Assembly: GCA_947503145.1 (NCBI GenBank)
Contig: CANNCP010000010.1
Span: forward strand, 1 to 64,000
From: an uncultured Roseovarius sp.
GTDB taxonomy: Bacteria; Pseudomonadota; Alphaproteobacteria; Rhodobacterales; Rhodobacteraceae
DNA length: 64,000 nucleotides
Direction of reading: 5' to 3'
The first letter of the stretch is position 1. The number at the start of each line of letters is the position of its first letter. A program made the position numbers and the translations under genes. Under the pieces are notes generated by a model that was given only the letters and a program-made list of their open reading frames with translations, was not told the origin of the DNA and did no database searches. This document shows, piece after piece, positions 55,328 to 64,000 of the stretch.

Positions 55328-56611
55328 TTACTTGCAGCGCTCTTCGATGTTGTTTTCCTTGGCGTAGGCTGCCGAGTCCTCGACAATCAACGCGTCGATC
55401 ACGTCACGGTCGGATTCGATGTAGTCGGTGATCGCCACCCACTTCTTGTCCGTCGCATTCCACTGCTGAATCAGACCTTGCCCCGGCCCACCGTGGTTTT
55501 CACAGCTCACATGCACTTCGGGACCGAAACCGGGCATGCCGAGTTCAGCCATGCGCGCGGCAGTCACGTCCAGCGCCTCCATGCCGTCGCGCATCTGTGC
55601 GGCGTTGATCTCAGTGACACCATACATTTCCTGCGCCTTGAGCGCCGCTTCGGCGGCCAGCATCGCCGCATACATCCCGCGGTTATACTGTACCTGACCC
55701 AGCGAACTGCCGTCACCTGCGGCCTTGCCGGCATCGACGACGTATTTCTGAATGTCGTCAAAGATGGGATAATCCGTCCCCGTGCCGGTAAAGTTCGTGG
55801 ACTTGTAGCCATCGGCAGCATCACCGGCGGGCAGCACGTCAGGCTCCGACCCCGACCACCAGACACCGATAAAGTGATCCATCGGGAAGCGGATATTTCC
55901 GGCCTCCTGGATAGCCACCTGGTTCATCACGCCCCAGCCCCAGAAGAATACATAATCGGGCTTTTCCCGGCGGATTTGCAGCCATTGTGATTTCTGCTCC
56001 TGACCGGGTGAATCGACGGGAATCAAGGTCAGCCCGTAACCGTGTTTCTTGGAAAGCTCCTCAAGCGTGCGGATGGGTTCCTTGCCATAGGCCGAATTGT
56101 GATAAAGCAGCACGATATTCTTGCCGCTCAGATCGCCGCCTTCCATGTCCAGCGCGTGCTTGACCATGATCGAGGCCGAATCCCAGTAGTTGCCCGGATA
56201 GTTGAATACCCACTCAAAGATCTTGCCATTCGCCGCCGAAGTGCGCCCATACCCCATCGTATGCATCGGAATGCCGTCTGCCGTCACTTTCGGGATCAGC
56301 TGGTAGGTGATGCCGGTCGAAAGTGGCTGATAGATCAGCGCGCCATCGCCCTTGGTCGCTTCATAACATTCCACACCTTTTTCAGTGTTATAGGCGGTTT
56401 CGCATTCTGGCACGCGGGTCATTTCACCGCCGATGCCGCCATCGCGCTCATTGAGCAGGGTAAAGTAATCTGCATATCCGTCTGCGAACGGGGTGCCGCC
56501 TGCCGCGAACGGCCCGGTCCGATAGCTGAGCGACGGAAAGACCAGCTCGGCCATCGCCGGAGCACCGGCCATGACCGCGCCCAGTACAAGCGTTACAAGT
56601 TTCAGTTTCAT
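55328..56611 (-). CDS. Periplasmic binding protein of liv-type ABC transporter
   Basis: This 427-residue exported solute-binding protein (Peripla_BP_6, LivJ/K-like fold) captures substrate for LivHM. The signal peptide ends AMA before ELVFPS (about residue 21). Conserved fold features include a GPFAAGGTPFADGYADYFTLLNERDGGIGG opening, IVLLYHNSAYGKEPIRTLEEL and PDYVFFWGWGVMNQVAIQEAG. It is longer than classic LivJ (about 370), and two Cys pairs (CETAY...CYEAT, and the C-terminal CK with an earlier CENH) suggest disulphides. Members near acyl-CoA ligase genes often carry ligands other than branched-chain amino acids; the ligand here is unknown. Confidence 0.88.
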   Translation of the reverse strand: MKLKLVTLVLGAVMAGAPAMAELVFPSLSYRTGPFAAGGTPFADGYADYFTLLNERDGGIGGEMTRVPECETAYNTEKGVECYEATKGDGALIYQPLSTGITYQLIPKVTADGIPMHTMGYGRTSAANGKIFEWVFNYPGNYWDSASIMVKHALDMEGGDLSGKNIVLLYHNSAYGKEPIRTLEELSKKHGYGLTLIPVDSPGQEQKSQWLQIRREKPDYVFFWGWGVMNQVAIQEAGNIRFPMDHFIGVWWSGSEPDVLPAGDAADGYKSTNFTGTGTDYPIFDDIQKYVVDAGKAAGDGSSLGQVQYNRGMYAAMLAAEAALKAQEMYGVTEINAAQMRDGMEALDVTAARMAELGMPGFGPEVHVSCENHGGPGQGLIQQWNATDKKWVAITDYIESDRDVIDALIVEDSAAYAKENNIEERCK

Positions 56612-56684
56612 CGGTTGTATCCTCCCTTGGGTTTGTCCGATCTGCTTGTCGGGGCGACTTATCCTTTCGCCCCGGCCCTGCCCG

Positions 56685-57761
56685 TTAATGGGGAAAGGGC
56701 CATAATCTCAGTTTCTCCTTTGCCACGCGCCACAGCTGCGCCAGCCCGTGCGGCTCGGCCACCAGAAACGCGATGATCAACGCACCGACGATGACGAATT
56801 CCAGATGTGCCGCCAGGTCCGTGGGCCAGCCCAATCCGCCCACCAGCAGGTTTTTCAGCAGCACCGGCAGCAGTACCAGGAACGCGGCCCCCGCAAAGCT
56901 GCCAAAGATCGACCCCAGCCCGCCGATGATCACCATGAAGAGCACGAGGAATGATTTGGTGATGCCAAAGGCCTCGCCCACTTCTACTGCGCCCAGATAG
57001 ACCGCAAAGAACAGCGCCCCCGCGATCCCGATGAAGAAGCTGCTGACCGCAAAGGCGCTCAGCTTGGCCTTGAGCGGGTCCACCCCGATGATCTCGGCGG
57101 CGATGTCCATGTCGCGGATCGCCATCCATTTGCGCCCGGCCATGCCCCGCGTCAGGTTACGCGCCAGGATCGCACTCAGCGTCAGGAAGACGAGGCAGAC
57201 CATATAGGCCGCCCAGGGCGCGGTCTCGGCCCCTGTCACGGAAACGCCCAGAACCGTGCGCTCGGGTGCGCTGATCTGCCCGGAGGCCGAATAGTTGTAG
57301 AACCACGGCACCCGGTTGAAGATCCACACGAGGAAGAACTGCGCCGCCAGCGTCGCCACCGCCAGATAGAACCCCTTGATGCGCAGGCTGGGCAGGCCAA
57401 AGACCACGCCCACGGCCGCCGTGATGCCCCCTGCGAGGATCACGTGGATCAGGATCGACACTTCGGGAAACGACGTCATCAGCTTGTAACAGGCATAGGC
57501 CCCCACCGCCATGAAGCCGCCCGTGCCCAGGGATACCTGCCCGCAATAGCCGGTCAGGATGTTCAGCCCGATAGCCGCGATGGCGTAGATCAGGAACGGC
57601 AGAAAGACCGCATTGACCCAGTAATCGTTGATGATGAACGGCACCACAGCAAAGGCGATGAGCAGCACCACGTAATACCGATACCGGTCGAACTTGATCG
57701 GAAAGGTCTGGCTGTCCTCGGCATAGGAGGTCTTGAAATCGCCTGCTTCACGATAGAACAT
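56685..57761 (-). CDS. livM: Branched-chain-type ABC transporter permease LivM
   Basis: This 358-residue multi-pass permease has eight or more hydrophobic segments. The family core GLNILTGYCGQVSLGTGGFMAVGAYACYKL (about 65-95) and the coupling region GRKWMAIRDMDIAAEIIGVDPLKAKLSAFAVSSFFIGIAGALF (about 235-275) are clear. It pairs with LivH. It lies 73 bp upstream of the binding-protein gene on the minus strand. Confidence 0.95.
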   Translation of the reverse strand: MFYREAGDFKTSYAEDSQTFPIKFDRYRYYVVLLIAFAVVPFIINDYWVNAVFLPFLIYAIAAIGLNILTGYCGQVSLGTGGFMAVGAYACYKLMTSFPEVSILIHVILAGGITAAVGVVFGLPSLRIKGFYLAVATLAAQFFLVWIFNRVPWFYNYSASGQISAPERTVLGVSVTGAETAPWAAYMVCLVFLTLSAILARNLTRGMAGRKWMAIRDMDIAAEIIGVDPLKAKLSAFAVSSFFIGIAGALFFAVYLGAVEVGEAFGITKSFLVLFMVIIGGLGSIFGSFAGAAFLVLLPVLLKNLLVGGLGWPTDLAAHLEFVIVGALIIAFLVAEPHGLAQLWRVAKEKLRLWPFPH

Positions 57762-57803
57762 TGCTATCTCCCTTCCGGCCCGCCTGGACGCGATTTCGCT
57801 GGG

Positions 57804-57817
57804 TGGGCTTCAGCCCA
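57804..57817. repeat. Short palindrome between livH and livM
   Basis: The 14-base palindrome (5-bp arms, TTCA loop) lies in the 68-bp gap. Similar TGGGC-TTCA-GCCCA hairpins are common intergenic motifs in Rhodobacterales. It has no T run and is probably an mRNA-stability hairpin or a mobile short repeat. Confidence 0.4.
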
Positions 57818-57829
57818 ACACAACCTCGT

Positions 57830-58816
57830 TCAAACTCGCTCAATGATCTTCTCCCCGAACAGTCCCTGCGGTCGGAACACCAGGAACAGCAGCGCCAGCA
57901 CGTAGGCGAACCAGTTTTCGGTCGCGCCGCCGATCAACGGCCCGATGGAGAACTCGAACAGCTTCTCGCCCACGCCGATGATCAGCCCGCCGACGATGGC
58001 GCCGGGAATCGAGGTAAAGCCGCCCAGCATCAGCACCGGCAGCGCCTTGAGCGCAATCAGCGACAGCGAGAATTGAACGCCCGATTTGGTGCCCCAGACG
58101 ATCCCCGCCACCAGCGCCACGAACCCCGCCAGCGACCAGACCATCACCCAGATGTAATTGAGCGAGATACCGACACTCAGCGCCGCCTGATGGTCGTCGG
58201 CCACGGCCCGCATCGCGCGGCCCTGCTTGGTGTATTGCGCAAAGATGATCAGCGAGGCCACCAGCAGTGCGGCAATCACGGTCGCCACGATATCCAGATT
58301 GTCGATGAAGAACCCGTAGTCGAAGACGCCGAAGGTAAACTCGTCAATCGCCTCGTTGATCCCCTGCGGCAGGCCCACGTCCAGCTTCTTGATATCCGCG
58401 CCCCACATGATGTCGCCCACACCTTCGAGGAAATAGGCAAGGCCGATGGTCGCCATGAACAGGATGATCGGCTCTTGACTGACCAGATGGCGGAACACGA
58501 AATAGTTCACCAGCCAGGCCAGCCCGATCATCACCACCATCGTCAGCAGGATCGCCAGCAATGCCGGAACGTGCCAGCCGAAATGGTGGATATCCGTCCC
58601 GAAGGCCGCGTTGATCAGGTGCGCAAATGGCACCTGTCCCTCCATGATTCCCACCAGCGTCAGCGCGGCAAAGAGCGCCATCACCCCCTGGGCATAGTTA
58701 AAGATACCCGATGCCTTGTAGATCAGCACGAAACCAAGCGCGACGAGGGCATAGAGCACCCCGGCCATCAGCCCGTTCAGAAAGACTTCCATCGCATAGA
58801 CGAGTTGTTCAGGCAT
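57830..58816 (-). CDS. livH: Branched-chain-type ABC transporter permease LivH
   Basis: This 328-residue permease starts with the LivH hallmark NGLMAGVLYALVALGFVLIYKASGIFNYAQGVMALF (about 14-49). The cytoplasmic coupling segment QYTKQGRAMRAVADDHQAALSVGISLNYIW and the later LALIALKALPVLMLGGFTSIPGAIVGGLIIGVGEKLFEF are typical. The ATG at 58816 follows a GGGAGAG ribosome site. The gap to livG holds three palindromes. Confidence 0.95.
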   Translation of the reverse strand: MPEQLVYAMEVFLNGLMAGVLYALVALGFVLIYKASGIFNYAQGVMALFAALTLVGIMEGQVPFAHLINAAFGTDIHHFGWHVPALLAILLTMVVMIGLAWLVNYFVFRHLVSQEPIILFMATIGLAYFLEGVGDIMWGADIKKLDVGLPQGINEAIDEFTFGVFDYGFFIDNLDIVATVIAALLVASLIIFAQYTKQGRAMRAVADDHQAALSVGISLNYIWVMVWSLAGFVALVAGIVWGTKSGVQFSLSLIALKALPVLMLGGFTSIPGAIVGGLIIGVGEKLFEFSIGPLIGGATENWFAYVLALLFLVFRPQGLFGEKIIERV

Positions 58817-58871
58817 TGTGCGTCTCTCCCATCACGCTTGGGGCTGAACCCGGGGCCGCGTTCATCGCGAG

Positions 58872-58964
58872 GTCCCGGGTCAAGCCCGGGACGGGTGTCA
58901 CTGAATCGCGCCCCGGACCCCGATCCGGGGCCTCTGCCGGCTGGCGCTCCCGGGTCAGGCCCGG
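58872..58964. repeat. Cluster of three palindromes between livG and livH
   Basis: Three GC-rich inverted repeats follow each other: 58872-58892 (8-bp arms), 58911-58930 (7-bp arms) and 58950-58964 (5-bp arms). The first and third share a CCCGGGTCA-GCCCGG core, so they may be copies of one REP-like unit. They lie in the 164-bp gap and could form strong hairpins in the liv transcript, reducing readthrough or protecting mRNA ends. Confidence 0.6.
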
Positions 58965-58980
58965 CACAGGTCGGAACGGA

Positions 58981-59799
58981 TCAGTCATGGGCCACCCCCA
59001 GATAGGCGTCGATTACATCCTGATTGCGCCGCACCTCGTCGGGCGTGCCATCACCGATCTTCTTGCCGTAATCCATCACCACGACCCGGTCGCTGAGGTC
59101 CATCACCACGCCCATGTCATGTTCAATCAGCGCAATCGTCGTGCCGAACTCGTCGTTCACATCGAGGATGAAACGGCTCATGTCCTCTTTTTCTTCGACG
59201 TTCATGCCTGCCATTGGTTCATCAAGCAGCAGGATAGACGGCTCTGCGGCCAGCGCGCGGGCCAGCTCGACCCGCTTTTTCAGCCCGTATGGCAGGCGGC
59301 TTACCGGCGTCTTGCGGATGTGCTGGATTTCCAGAAAATCGATCACCCTTTCAACAGCTTCTCGGTTTTCTGTCTCTTCGCGCTCGGCCTTGCCCTTCCA
59401 GATCGCCTGCGCGACCAGCCCAGCGCTCATCTGCCGGATGCGGCCTGTCATGACGTTGTCCAGCACGCTCATCCCCTCGAACAGTGCGATGTTCTGAAAG
59501 GTGCGCGCGATGCCCTGTTGCGCGACCTGATAGGGCTTCAACGAGGGGCGTTTTTCGCCCTTGTACCAGACCTCCCCGTCCTGCGGATTATAGAACCCGC
59601 TGATGACGTTCAGCATGGATGATTTGCCTGCACCATTGGGGCCGATGATCGCGCGGATCTCGCCCTCGCGGATGTCAAAGCTGATGTCCTGGATCGCCAC
59701 CACCCCGCCGAAACGCAGGGTGATATTCTTCATCTCCATCACCACGGGGCCGATCGTACGGCCATCCTCGGTGGTGTAGGGTTCCGCGCTATCCAGCAT
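58981..59799 (-). CDS. livG: Branched-chain-type ABC transporter ATPase LivG
   Basis: This 272-residue ATPase partners with LivF. Walker A is IIGPNGAGKSSMLNVISG, the signature region is SRLPYGLKKRVELARALA, Walker B is ILLLDEPMAGMNVEEKEDMSRFI, and the switch is LIEHDMGVVMDLSDRVVVMDYG. The GxxMAGMN and QGIARTFQNIALFEGMSVLDNVMTGR features mark LivG. The frame opens at a TTG (59826), but the ATG at 59799 has an AAGGA ribosome site seven bases upstream and is preferred. Confidence 0.93.
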   Translation of the reverse strand: MLDSAEPYTTEDGRTIGPVVMEMKNITLRFGGVVAIQDISFDIREGEIRAIIGPNGAGKSSMLNVISGFYNPQDGEVWYKGEKRPSLKPYQVAQQGIARTFQNIALFEGMSVLDNVMTGRIRQMSAGLVAQAIWKGKAEREETENREAVERVIDFLEIQHIRKTPVSRLPYGLKKRVELARALAAEPSILLLDEPMAGMNVEEKEDMSRFILDVNDEFGTTIALIEHDMGVVMDLSDRVVVMDYGKKIGDGTPDEVRRNQDVIDAYLGVAHD

Positions 59800-59871
59800 G
59801 ACGGCATCCTTCAAAATCTGCGCCAATACGGGATGACGGGCGGGGGATCGGCAAAGCCGAGAGGCGGCCGG

Positions 59872-61869
59872 TCATTCCGCTGCCACCCTTTGCGTCTCGA
59901 CCGGCACGGCGGCGGCATCGACGATCTTCAGCGTCGCGCTGATGCTGCCCTTGCGGCCATCCTCGTAGGTCACTTCGGTCTTGGTGAAAATCTCGTCCGA
60001 GCCGTCGTAGAGCGCGGTCAGCAACTCTGCGAACTTCTCCGAGATCACGTTGCGTCGCACTTTGCGGGTGCGCGTCATCTCGCCATCGTCGGCATCCAGT
60101 TCCTTGTGCAGCACCAGAAAACGGTGGACCTGGCATCCGCCCAGCATCGGGTCGCCCGCGAGTGACCGGTTTACCGTCTCGACATGCTCGCGGATCGTTT
60201 CCAGCACCTGCGGGTGTCCGGCCAGTTCCTGATAGGAGGCATAGCCGATATTGTTGCGCTCGGCCCAGTTGCCCACCGCCGTCAGGTCGATGTTGATGAA
60301 GGCCGTGCATTCCTCGCGGCCATTGCCAAAGACGACTGCCTCCAGGATGTTAGGAAAGAATTTCAGCTTATTTTCAACATACTTGGGCGCATACAGCTCG
60401 CCGCCCGCCATCTTGCCCACATCCTTGGCCCGGTCGATGATGCGCAACTGGCCGGTTTCCTCGTCGAAATAACCGGCATCGCCCGTCGCCACCCAGCCAT
60501 CGGGATCTTTGGTGCTCTTGGTGCTTTCCTCGTTCTTGTAATAATATTCGAACGTGCCGGGGCTGCGGTAGAACACCTCGCCACCCTCCGCGATGCGGAT
60601 TTCGACGCCCGGCGCCGGGACGCCCACAGTATCGGCGCGCACTTCGCCGTCGGGTTGCAGCGTGATGAACACCGATGCTTCTGTCTGGCCGTAGAGCTGT
60701 TTCAGGTTGATCCCCAGCGAGCGGTAAAAGCTGAAAATCTCTGGCCCGATCGCCTCGCCCGCCGTGTACCCCACGCGCACCCGGCTGAGACCGAGCGTGT
60801 TCTTGAGCGGGCCGTAAACAAAGAGATTGCCGAGGCCATATTTCAGCCGGTCCATTGCGCTCACCGGCTTGCCGTCCAGGATGTCGCCGCCGACCTTGCG
60901 CGCATGCGCCATGTAGTGATCGAACAGCCGCTTCTTCATGCGGCCGGCATCCTCCATGCGGATCATCACGCTGGTCAGCTGCGTCTCGAACACGCGCGGC
61001 GGGGCAAAGTAGTAGGTCGGCCCGATCTCGCGCAGGTCGGTCTGCATCGTCTCTGCGCTCTCGGGGCAGTTCACACAGAACCCGCACCAATAGGCCTGGC
61101 CGATGGAAAAGATGAAATCACCCACCCAGGCCATTGGCAGATAGGCTAGCACTTCTTCGGTCAGGCGCAGATTGTCGAACTCGGACGAGGATTTGGACGC
61201 CTCGATGATATTGCGGTTGCTCAGCACCACGCCCTTGGGCTTGCCCGTCGTGCCCGAAGTGTAGAGCATGACACAGATGCTGTCGTAATTCAGTTTCTCG
61301 CGTCGCGCCCGCAGTTCGCTGATGTTTTCGCCATGGGTCGCGCGGCCATCATCCTGAATATGGTCGTATTGATGCAGTTTGGCATGGTCGTATTTACGCA
61401 GGCCGCGCGGGTCGATGTAGATCATATGTTCGAATTCGGTCAGCTGATCCTGAATCTCGATGACCTTGTCGACCTGTTCCTGATCCTCGACGATGGCAAA
61501 CCGCGCGCCGCAGTGATCCATGACATAGGCCAGCTCGTCGGCGGCGGCGTCCTGATAGAGCGGCACAGGGATCGCGCCAACCGATTGCGCCGCCACGATG
61601 GACCAGTAGAAATAGGGGCGATTGCGCCCGATGACCGAGATGAAGTCACCCTCTTTGACGCCAAGATTGATCAGACCCAGCGCCAGCGCCTCGATTTCCT
61701 TTTCGGTCTCGGCCCAGGTCCAGCTCTGCCAGATCCCGTATTCCTTCTCCCGATAAGCGGGCCGGTTGGCGAATTGCAATGCATTACGCTGAAGCAGCGC
61801 CGGAACCGAGCCGAGCCCGTCCATCGCCTCTATAGGCTTGGCCAAATTGTCTTCCTCCCAGATGCCCAC
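59872..61869 (-). CDS. Long-chain-type acyl-CoA synthetase, AMP-forming
   Basis: This 665-residue ligase activates a carboxylic acid by forming an acyl-AMP and then the CoA thioester. The AMP-binding P-loop is VMLYTSGTTGKPKGVVLSN (about 205-223); YGQTEASVF is the A5-type motif, and WVATGDAGYFDEETGQLRIIDRAKD the A7-A8 region with the ATP-ribose Asp. A C-terminal lid with TRTRKVRRNVISEKFAELL ends the protein. The length matches the FadD15/long-chain group rather than acetyl-CoA synthetases. It is the first gene of the liv cluster, 72 bp before livG, so transport and activation are probably coupled. Confidence 0.92.
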   Translation of the reverse strand: MGIWEEDNLAKPIEAMDGLGSVPALLQRNALQFANRPAYREKEYGIWQSWTWAETEKEIEALALGLINLGVKEGDFISVIGRNRPYFYWSIVAAQSVGAIPVPLYQDAAADELAYVMDHCGARFAIVEDQEQVDKVIEIQDQLTEFEHMIYIDPRGLRKYDHAKLHQYDHIQDDGRATHGENISELRARREKLNYDSICVMLYTSGTTGKPKGVVLSNRNIIEASKSSSEFDNLRLTEEVLAYLPMAWVGDFIFSIGQAYWCGFCVNCPESAETMQTDLREIGPTYYFAPPRVFETQLTSVMIRMEDAGRMKKRLFDHYMAHARKVGGDILDGKPVSAMDRLKYGLGNLFVYGPLKNTLGLSRVRVGYTAGEAIGPEIFSFYRSLGINLKQLYGQTEASVFITLQPDGEVRADTVGVPAPGVEIRIAEGGEVFYRSPGTFEYYYKNEESTKSTKDPDGWVATGDAGYFDEETGQLRIIDRAKDVGKMAGGELYAPKYVENKLKFFPNILEAVVFGNGREECTAFINIDLTAVGNWAERNNIGYASYQELAGHPQVLETIREHVETVNRSLAGDPMLGGCQVHRFLVLHKELDADDGEMTRTRKVRRNVISEKFAELLTALYDGSDEIFTKTEVTYEDGRKGSISATLKIVDAAAVPVETQRVAAE

Positions 61870-62154
61870 CTGCGCGGGCCGGTCACCTCGACGGGCGATT
61901 CTCGCTACCTGTCAAAGTGATCCGTTCACCTTCACGGTCAACTTTTTCGCAAACATTTCCCAATCCCTACGAATTGTAACAACGGTCACAGAGCTTGACA
62001 TCCTTGCCGCGCTGCCCGGAACTGCTGGGCAATCAAACCCCATGAGGGTCATCCGAATGATCAAGCCGCCCCAAAGATTCCGGCCCGAACACACCTCGAC
62101 CTGTTCGTATCACAGTACATTGTGCCTGCCGGACTGGACCGCAGGCCACACACC

Positions 62155-64000
62155 ATGAACAGTTACCAGACCACCGAAATGACGATGGCCGGCCTCAACC
62201 TGATCCAGCAGGCATTGACCATCTATGACAACGACCTGAACCTTGCGGTCTGTAATCGCCGGTTTCAGGAGATGTTCGATCTGCCCGATGCGCTGGTCAC
62301 GCCCGGGGCCGGCTTTGCCGATACGATCCGCTATCTCGCACAGCGCGGCGATTATGGCGACGTGGGCGATGTGGCGCAGTTCGTTACCAGTCGCACCCAG
62401 ATCGCCCGTGAGTTCGAGCCGCATTACATGGAGCGCACGCGCGCCAATGGCCGCATCATCAGCGTCGAAGGCTCACCACTGCCACGCGGCGGCTGGGTCA
62501 CGGTCTATACCGACATCACCCTAACCAAGCAGCAAGAAAGCCTGTTGCGCGCCCGCTCTGAAGAGCTGGCAGACCAACTGGGCGCCTATTCGGGCGAACT
62601 ATCGGCCACCAACCGGCAGCTTGAGGCGACCGTGACCGCGCTGGAAGAGGCCAAGCGCCAGATCACCCGGATCGAGGCCCGAACGCGCCTGACAACCGAG
62701 ATGATGCCGGCCCATATCGCCCATGTCGGTCCCGACCGGTGCTATACGTTCTCGAACCGGCAGCTGAGCACGATCATGCCCGGCAGCAAGGCCGAACTTG
62801 TCGGCCAGCGGATCGAGGACGCGCTCGACAAGCAGACCTATGCAGCGATCCACGCGCATCTGGAACAGGCGTTTGCAGGCACTGCATCTGTGTTCGAGTT
62901 CGCGCATGAACGCAGTTCGCGCCGCATTCGCGTCGCCTTTACCCCCGATGCCATGCAGGGCGGCATCTATATCCTGTCAATGGACATCACCGAAGAGGCA
63001 CAGACCCGCGCCGCGCTGCAACAGACCCGCCGCCGCGAGATCGCGGCACAGATGGTCAACGGTCTCGCGCATGATTTTTCGAACCTGTTGACCATCATCC
63101 TCGGCATGCAATCCAAACTGGCCCGCATGGACCTTCCCGAGGCGGCAGGCGCGCTGATTTCTGCCACACAGTTGGCGGCGCGTCGCGGCGGCGGCCTGCT
63201 GAACCGGATCGCGGCCATGACCGGGCGACGCGATCACAGCCCGGCCCCGACCGATCTGCACAAATTCCTGTCAGAGCTGGACACGCTGGCGCGCGCGACC
63301 CTGCCCGACAGCATGCACTTTGACATCGACGCGCGGAATGTGCCCGACCGGGTGCTCCTCGACTCGGGGATGTTGCAGGATTCGCTGCTCAATCTGGTGC
63401 TGAACGCCCGGGATGCCTGCGGCACGATGGGCCAGATCACCCTGACCGTTTCCGCCGTGCAGGACACCTGGATCGACTTTTGCGTGACCGATACCGGCCC
63501 CGGATTTTCCAAAACCGCGCTCGACCGCGCGTTCGAGCCGTTCTTTACCACCAAGGGGGGCGAAGGATCGGGCCTTGGCCTCGTCATGGCCTATCATCTG
63601 ACCAAACTGGCAGGCGGGCGGGCGGCCATCGGCAACATCGACACAGGAGGCGGCACCGTCATGTTGCGGCTGCCCCTGCGCATCGCCGGACATGCCCCGC
63701 CGCGGGGCCTGGTCCTGCTGGTCGAGGACAGCGCCGACCTGCGCGGCACCGTGCGTGACATGCTGCGCGACGCAGGTCATAGTGTGATCGAGGCCGCCTC
63801 GGTGCCCGAGGCACAGGCGTTGCTGGCGCAGTTGCCCGAAATCTCGACCGTGCTGTCCGACATCGTTCTGGAAGGCGACCAAACTGGTGTCGATCTGGTT
63901 GCGAATGCGACCCGCCCGGTCTTTTTGATGACGTCGCTGCCGCCCTCCGACCCGCGGTTTGTCGCCGCTACCATCGTCGCGCCAGTGCTGCGCAAACCCT
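62155..64000 (+). CDS. PAS hybrid sensor histidine kinase, 3' end cut off
   Basis: At least 615 codons are visible, with no stop before the window end. A PAS-type N-terminal domain (about 15-120: IYDNDLNLAVCNRRFQEMFDLPDAL, YTDITLTKQQE) is followed by a coiled coil (about 125-190) and a second PAS-like region (about 200-295). The DHp helix has the phosphoacceptor H306 in MVNGLAHDFSNLLTIILGMQ. The HATPase domain shows LLNLVLNARDACG, VTDTGPGFSKTALDRAFEPFFTTKGG and GSGLGLVM. A receiver domain begins near 520 (VLLVEDSADL), with D569 in VLSDIVLEG as the likely phospho-Asp. No membrane segment is visible, so it is probably cytoplasmic. It is divergent from the acyl-CoA ligase gene across 285 bp, which makes it a candidate regulator of that cluster. 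Confidence 0.9.
   Translation, partial: MNSYQTTEMTMAGLNLIQQALTIYDNDLNLAVCNRRFQEMFDLPDALVTPGAGFADTIRYLAQRGDYGDVGDVAQFVTSRTQIAREFEPHYMERTRANGRIISVEGSPLPRGGWVTVYTDITLTKQQESLLRARSEELADQLGAYSGELSATNRQLEATVTALEEAKRQITRIEARTRLTTEMMPAHIAHVGPDRCYTFSNRQLSTIMPGSKAELVGQRIEDALDKQTYAAIHAHLEQAFAGTASVFEFAHERSSRRIRVAFTPDAMQGGIYILSMDITEEAQTRAALQQTRRREIAAQMVNGLAHDFSNLLTIILGMQSKLARMDLPEAAGALISATQLAARRGGGLLNRIAAMTGRRDHSPAPTDLHKFLSELDTLARATLPDSMHFDIDARNVPDRVLLDSGMLQDSLLNLVLNARDACGTMGQITLTVSAVQDTWIDFCVTDTGPGFSKTALDRAFEPFFTTKGGEGSGLGLVMAYHLTKLAGGRAAIGNIDTGGGTVMLRLPLRIAGHAPPRGLVLLVEDSADLRGTVRDMLRDAGHSVIEAASVPEAQALLAQLPEISTVLSDIVLEGDQTGVDLVANATRPVFLMTSLPPSDPRFVAATIVAPVLRKP

Overview
The window comes from a high-GC alphaproteobacterium, most likely a member of the Rhodobacterales (Roseobacter group / Rhodobacteraceae). 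The evidence is the dnaA-dnaN-recF-gyrB block with rpsT beside dnaA, the FlaF/FlbT flagellin regulators, the characteristic order of one large flagellar locus, and a liv-type ABC transporter with an AMP-forming acyl-CoA ligase. No rRNA, complete tRNA or CRISPR array was found.

Region 1 (1-7.5 kb) is an accessory island of lower GC than its surroundings. It holds an IS1182-type element, a two-gene Hachiman anti-phage defence operon (hamA-hamB, minus strand), a fragment of an IS110-type transposase, and a complete IS5-type element (5365-6871) with imperfect inverted repeats and a 6-bp target duplication. Non-coding remnants follow up to gyrB.

Region 2 (7.5-19 kb) is core genome. The replication genes dnaA, dnaN, recF and gyrB run on the minus strand. 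rpsT and an enoyl-CoA hydratase gene come next, then mutM, and then ubiE-ubiB on the plus strand.

Region 3 (19-51 kb) is an almost complete polar-type flagellar locus. It carries flgD/fliK; rod-binding protein and flgN; flagellin with flaF, flbT and a DUF1217 gene; fliI; flgB-flgC-fliE-fliQ-flgF-flgG-flgA-flgH-fliL2; a minus-strand operon (fliL, a DUF6468-like gene, a motE-like gene, motA, a 769-residue exported protein, a lytic transglycosylase, flhA, fliR, flhB, a fliJ-like gene); fliF-fliH-fliN-fliP; flgI, flgL, flgK and flgE; and motB. fliG and fliM are not in the window. Several operon heads carry sequences resembling the CtrA box (TTAA-N7-TTAA), which fits control by the CckA-ChpT-CtrA phosphorelay.

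Region 4 (51-64 kb) holds an exported protein with a degenerate caspase-like region and two peptidoglycan-binding repeats, then a minus-strand uptake and activation cluster: a PaaK-like CoA ligase, LivF, a periplasmic binding protein, LivM, LivH, LivG and a long-chain-type acyl-CoA ligase. Divergent from it is a PAS-containing hybrid histidine kinase cut off by the window end. The likely logic is import of a carboxylic acid or amino-acid-like solute, CoA activation in the cytoplasm, and possible sensing by the kinase; the substrate cannot be read from the sequence.
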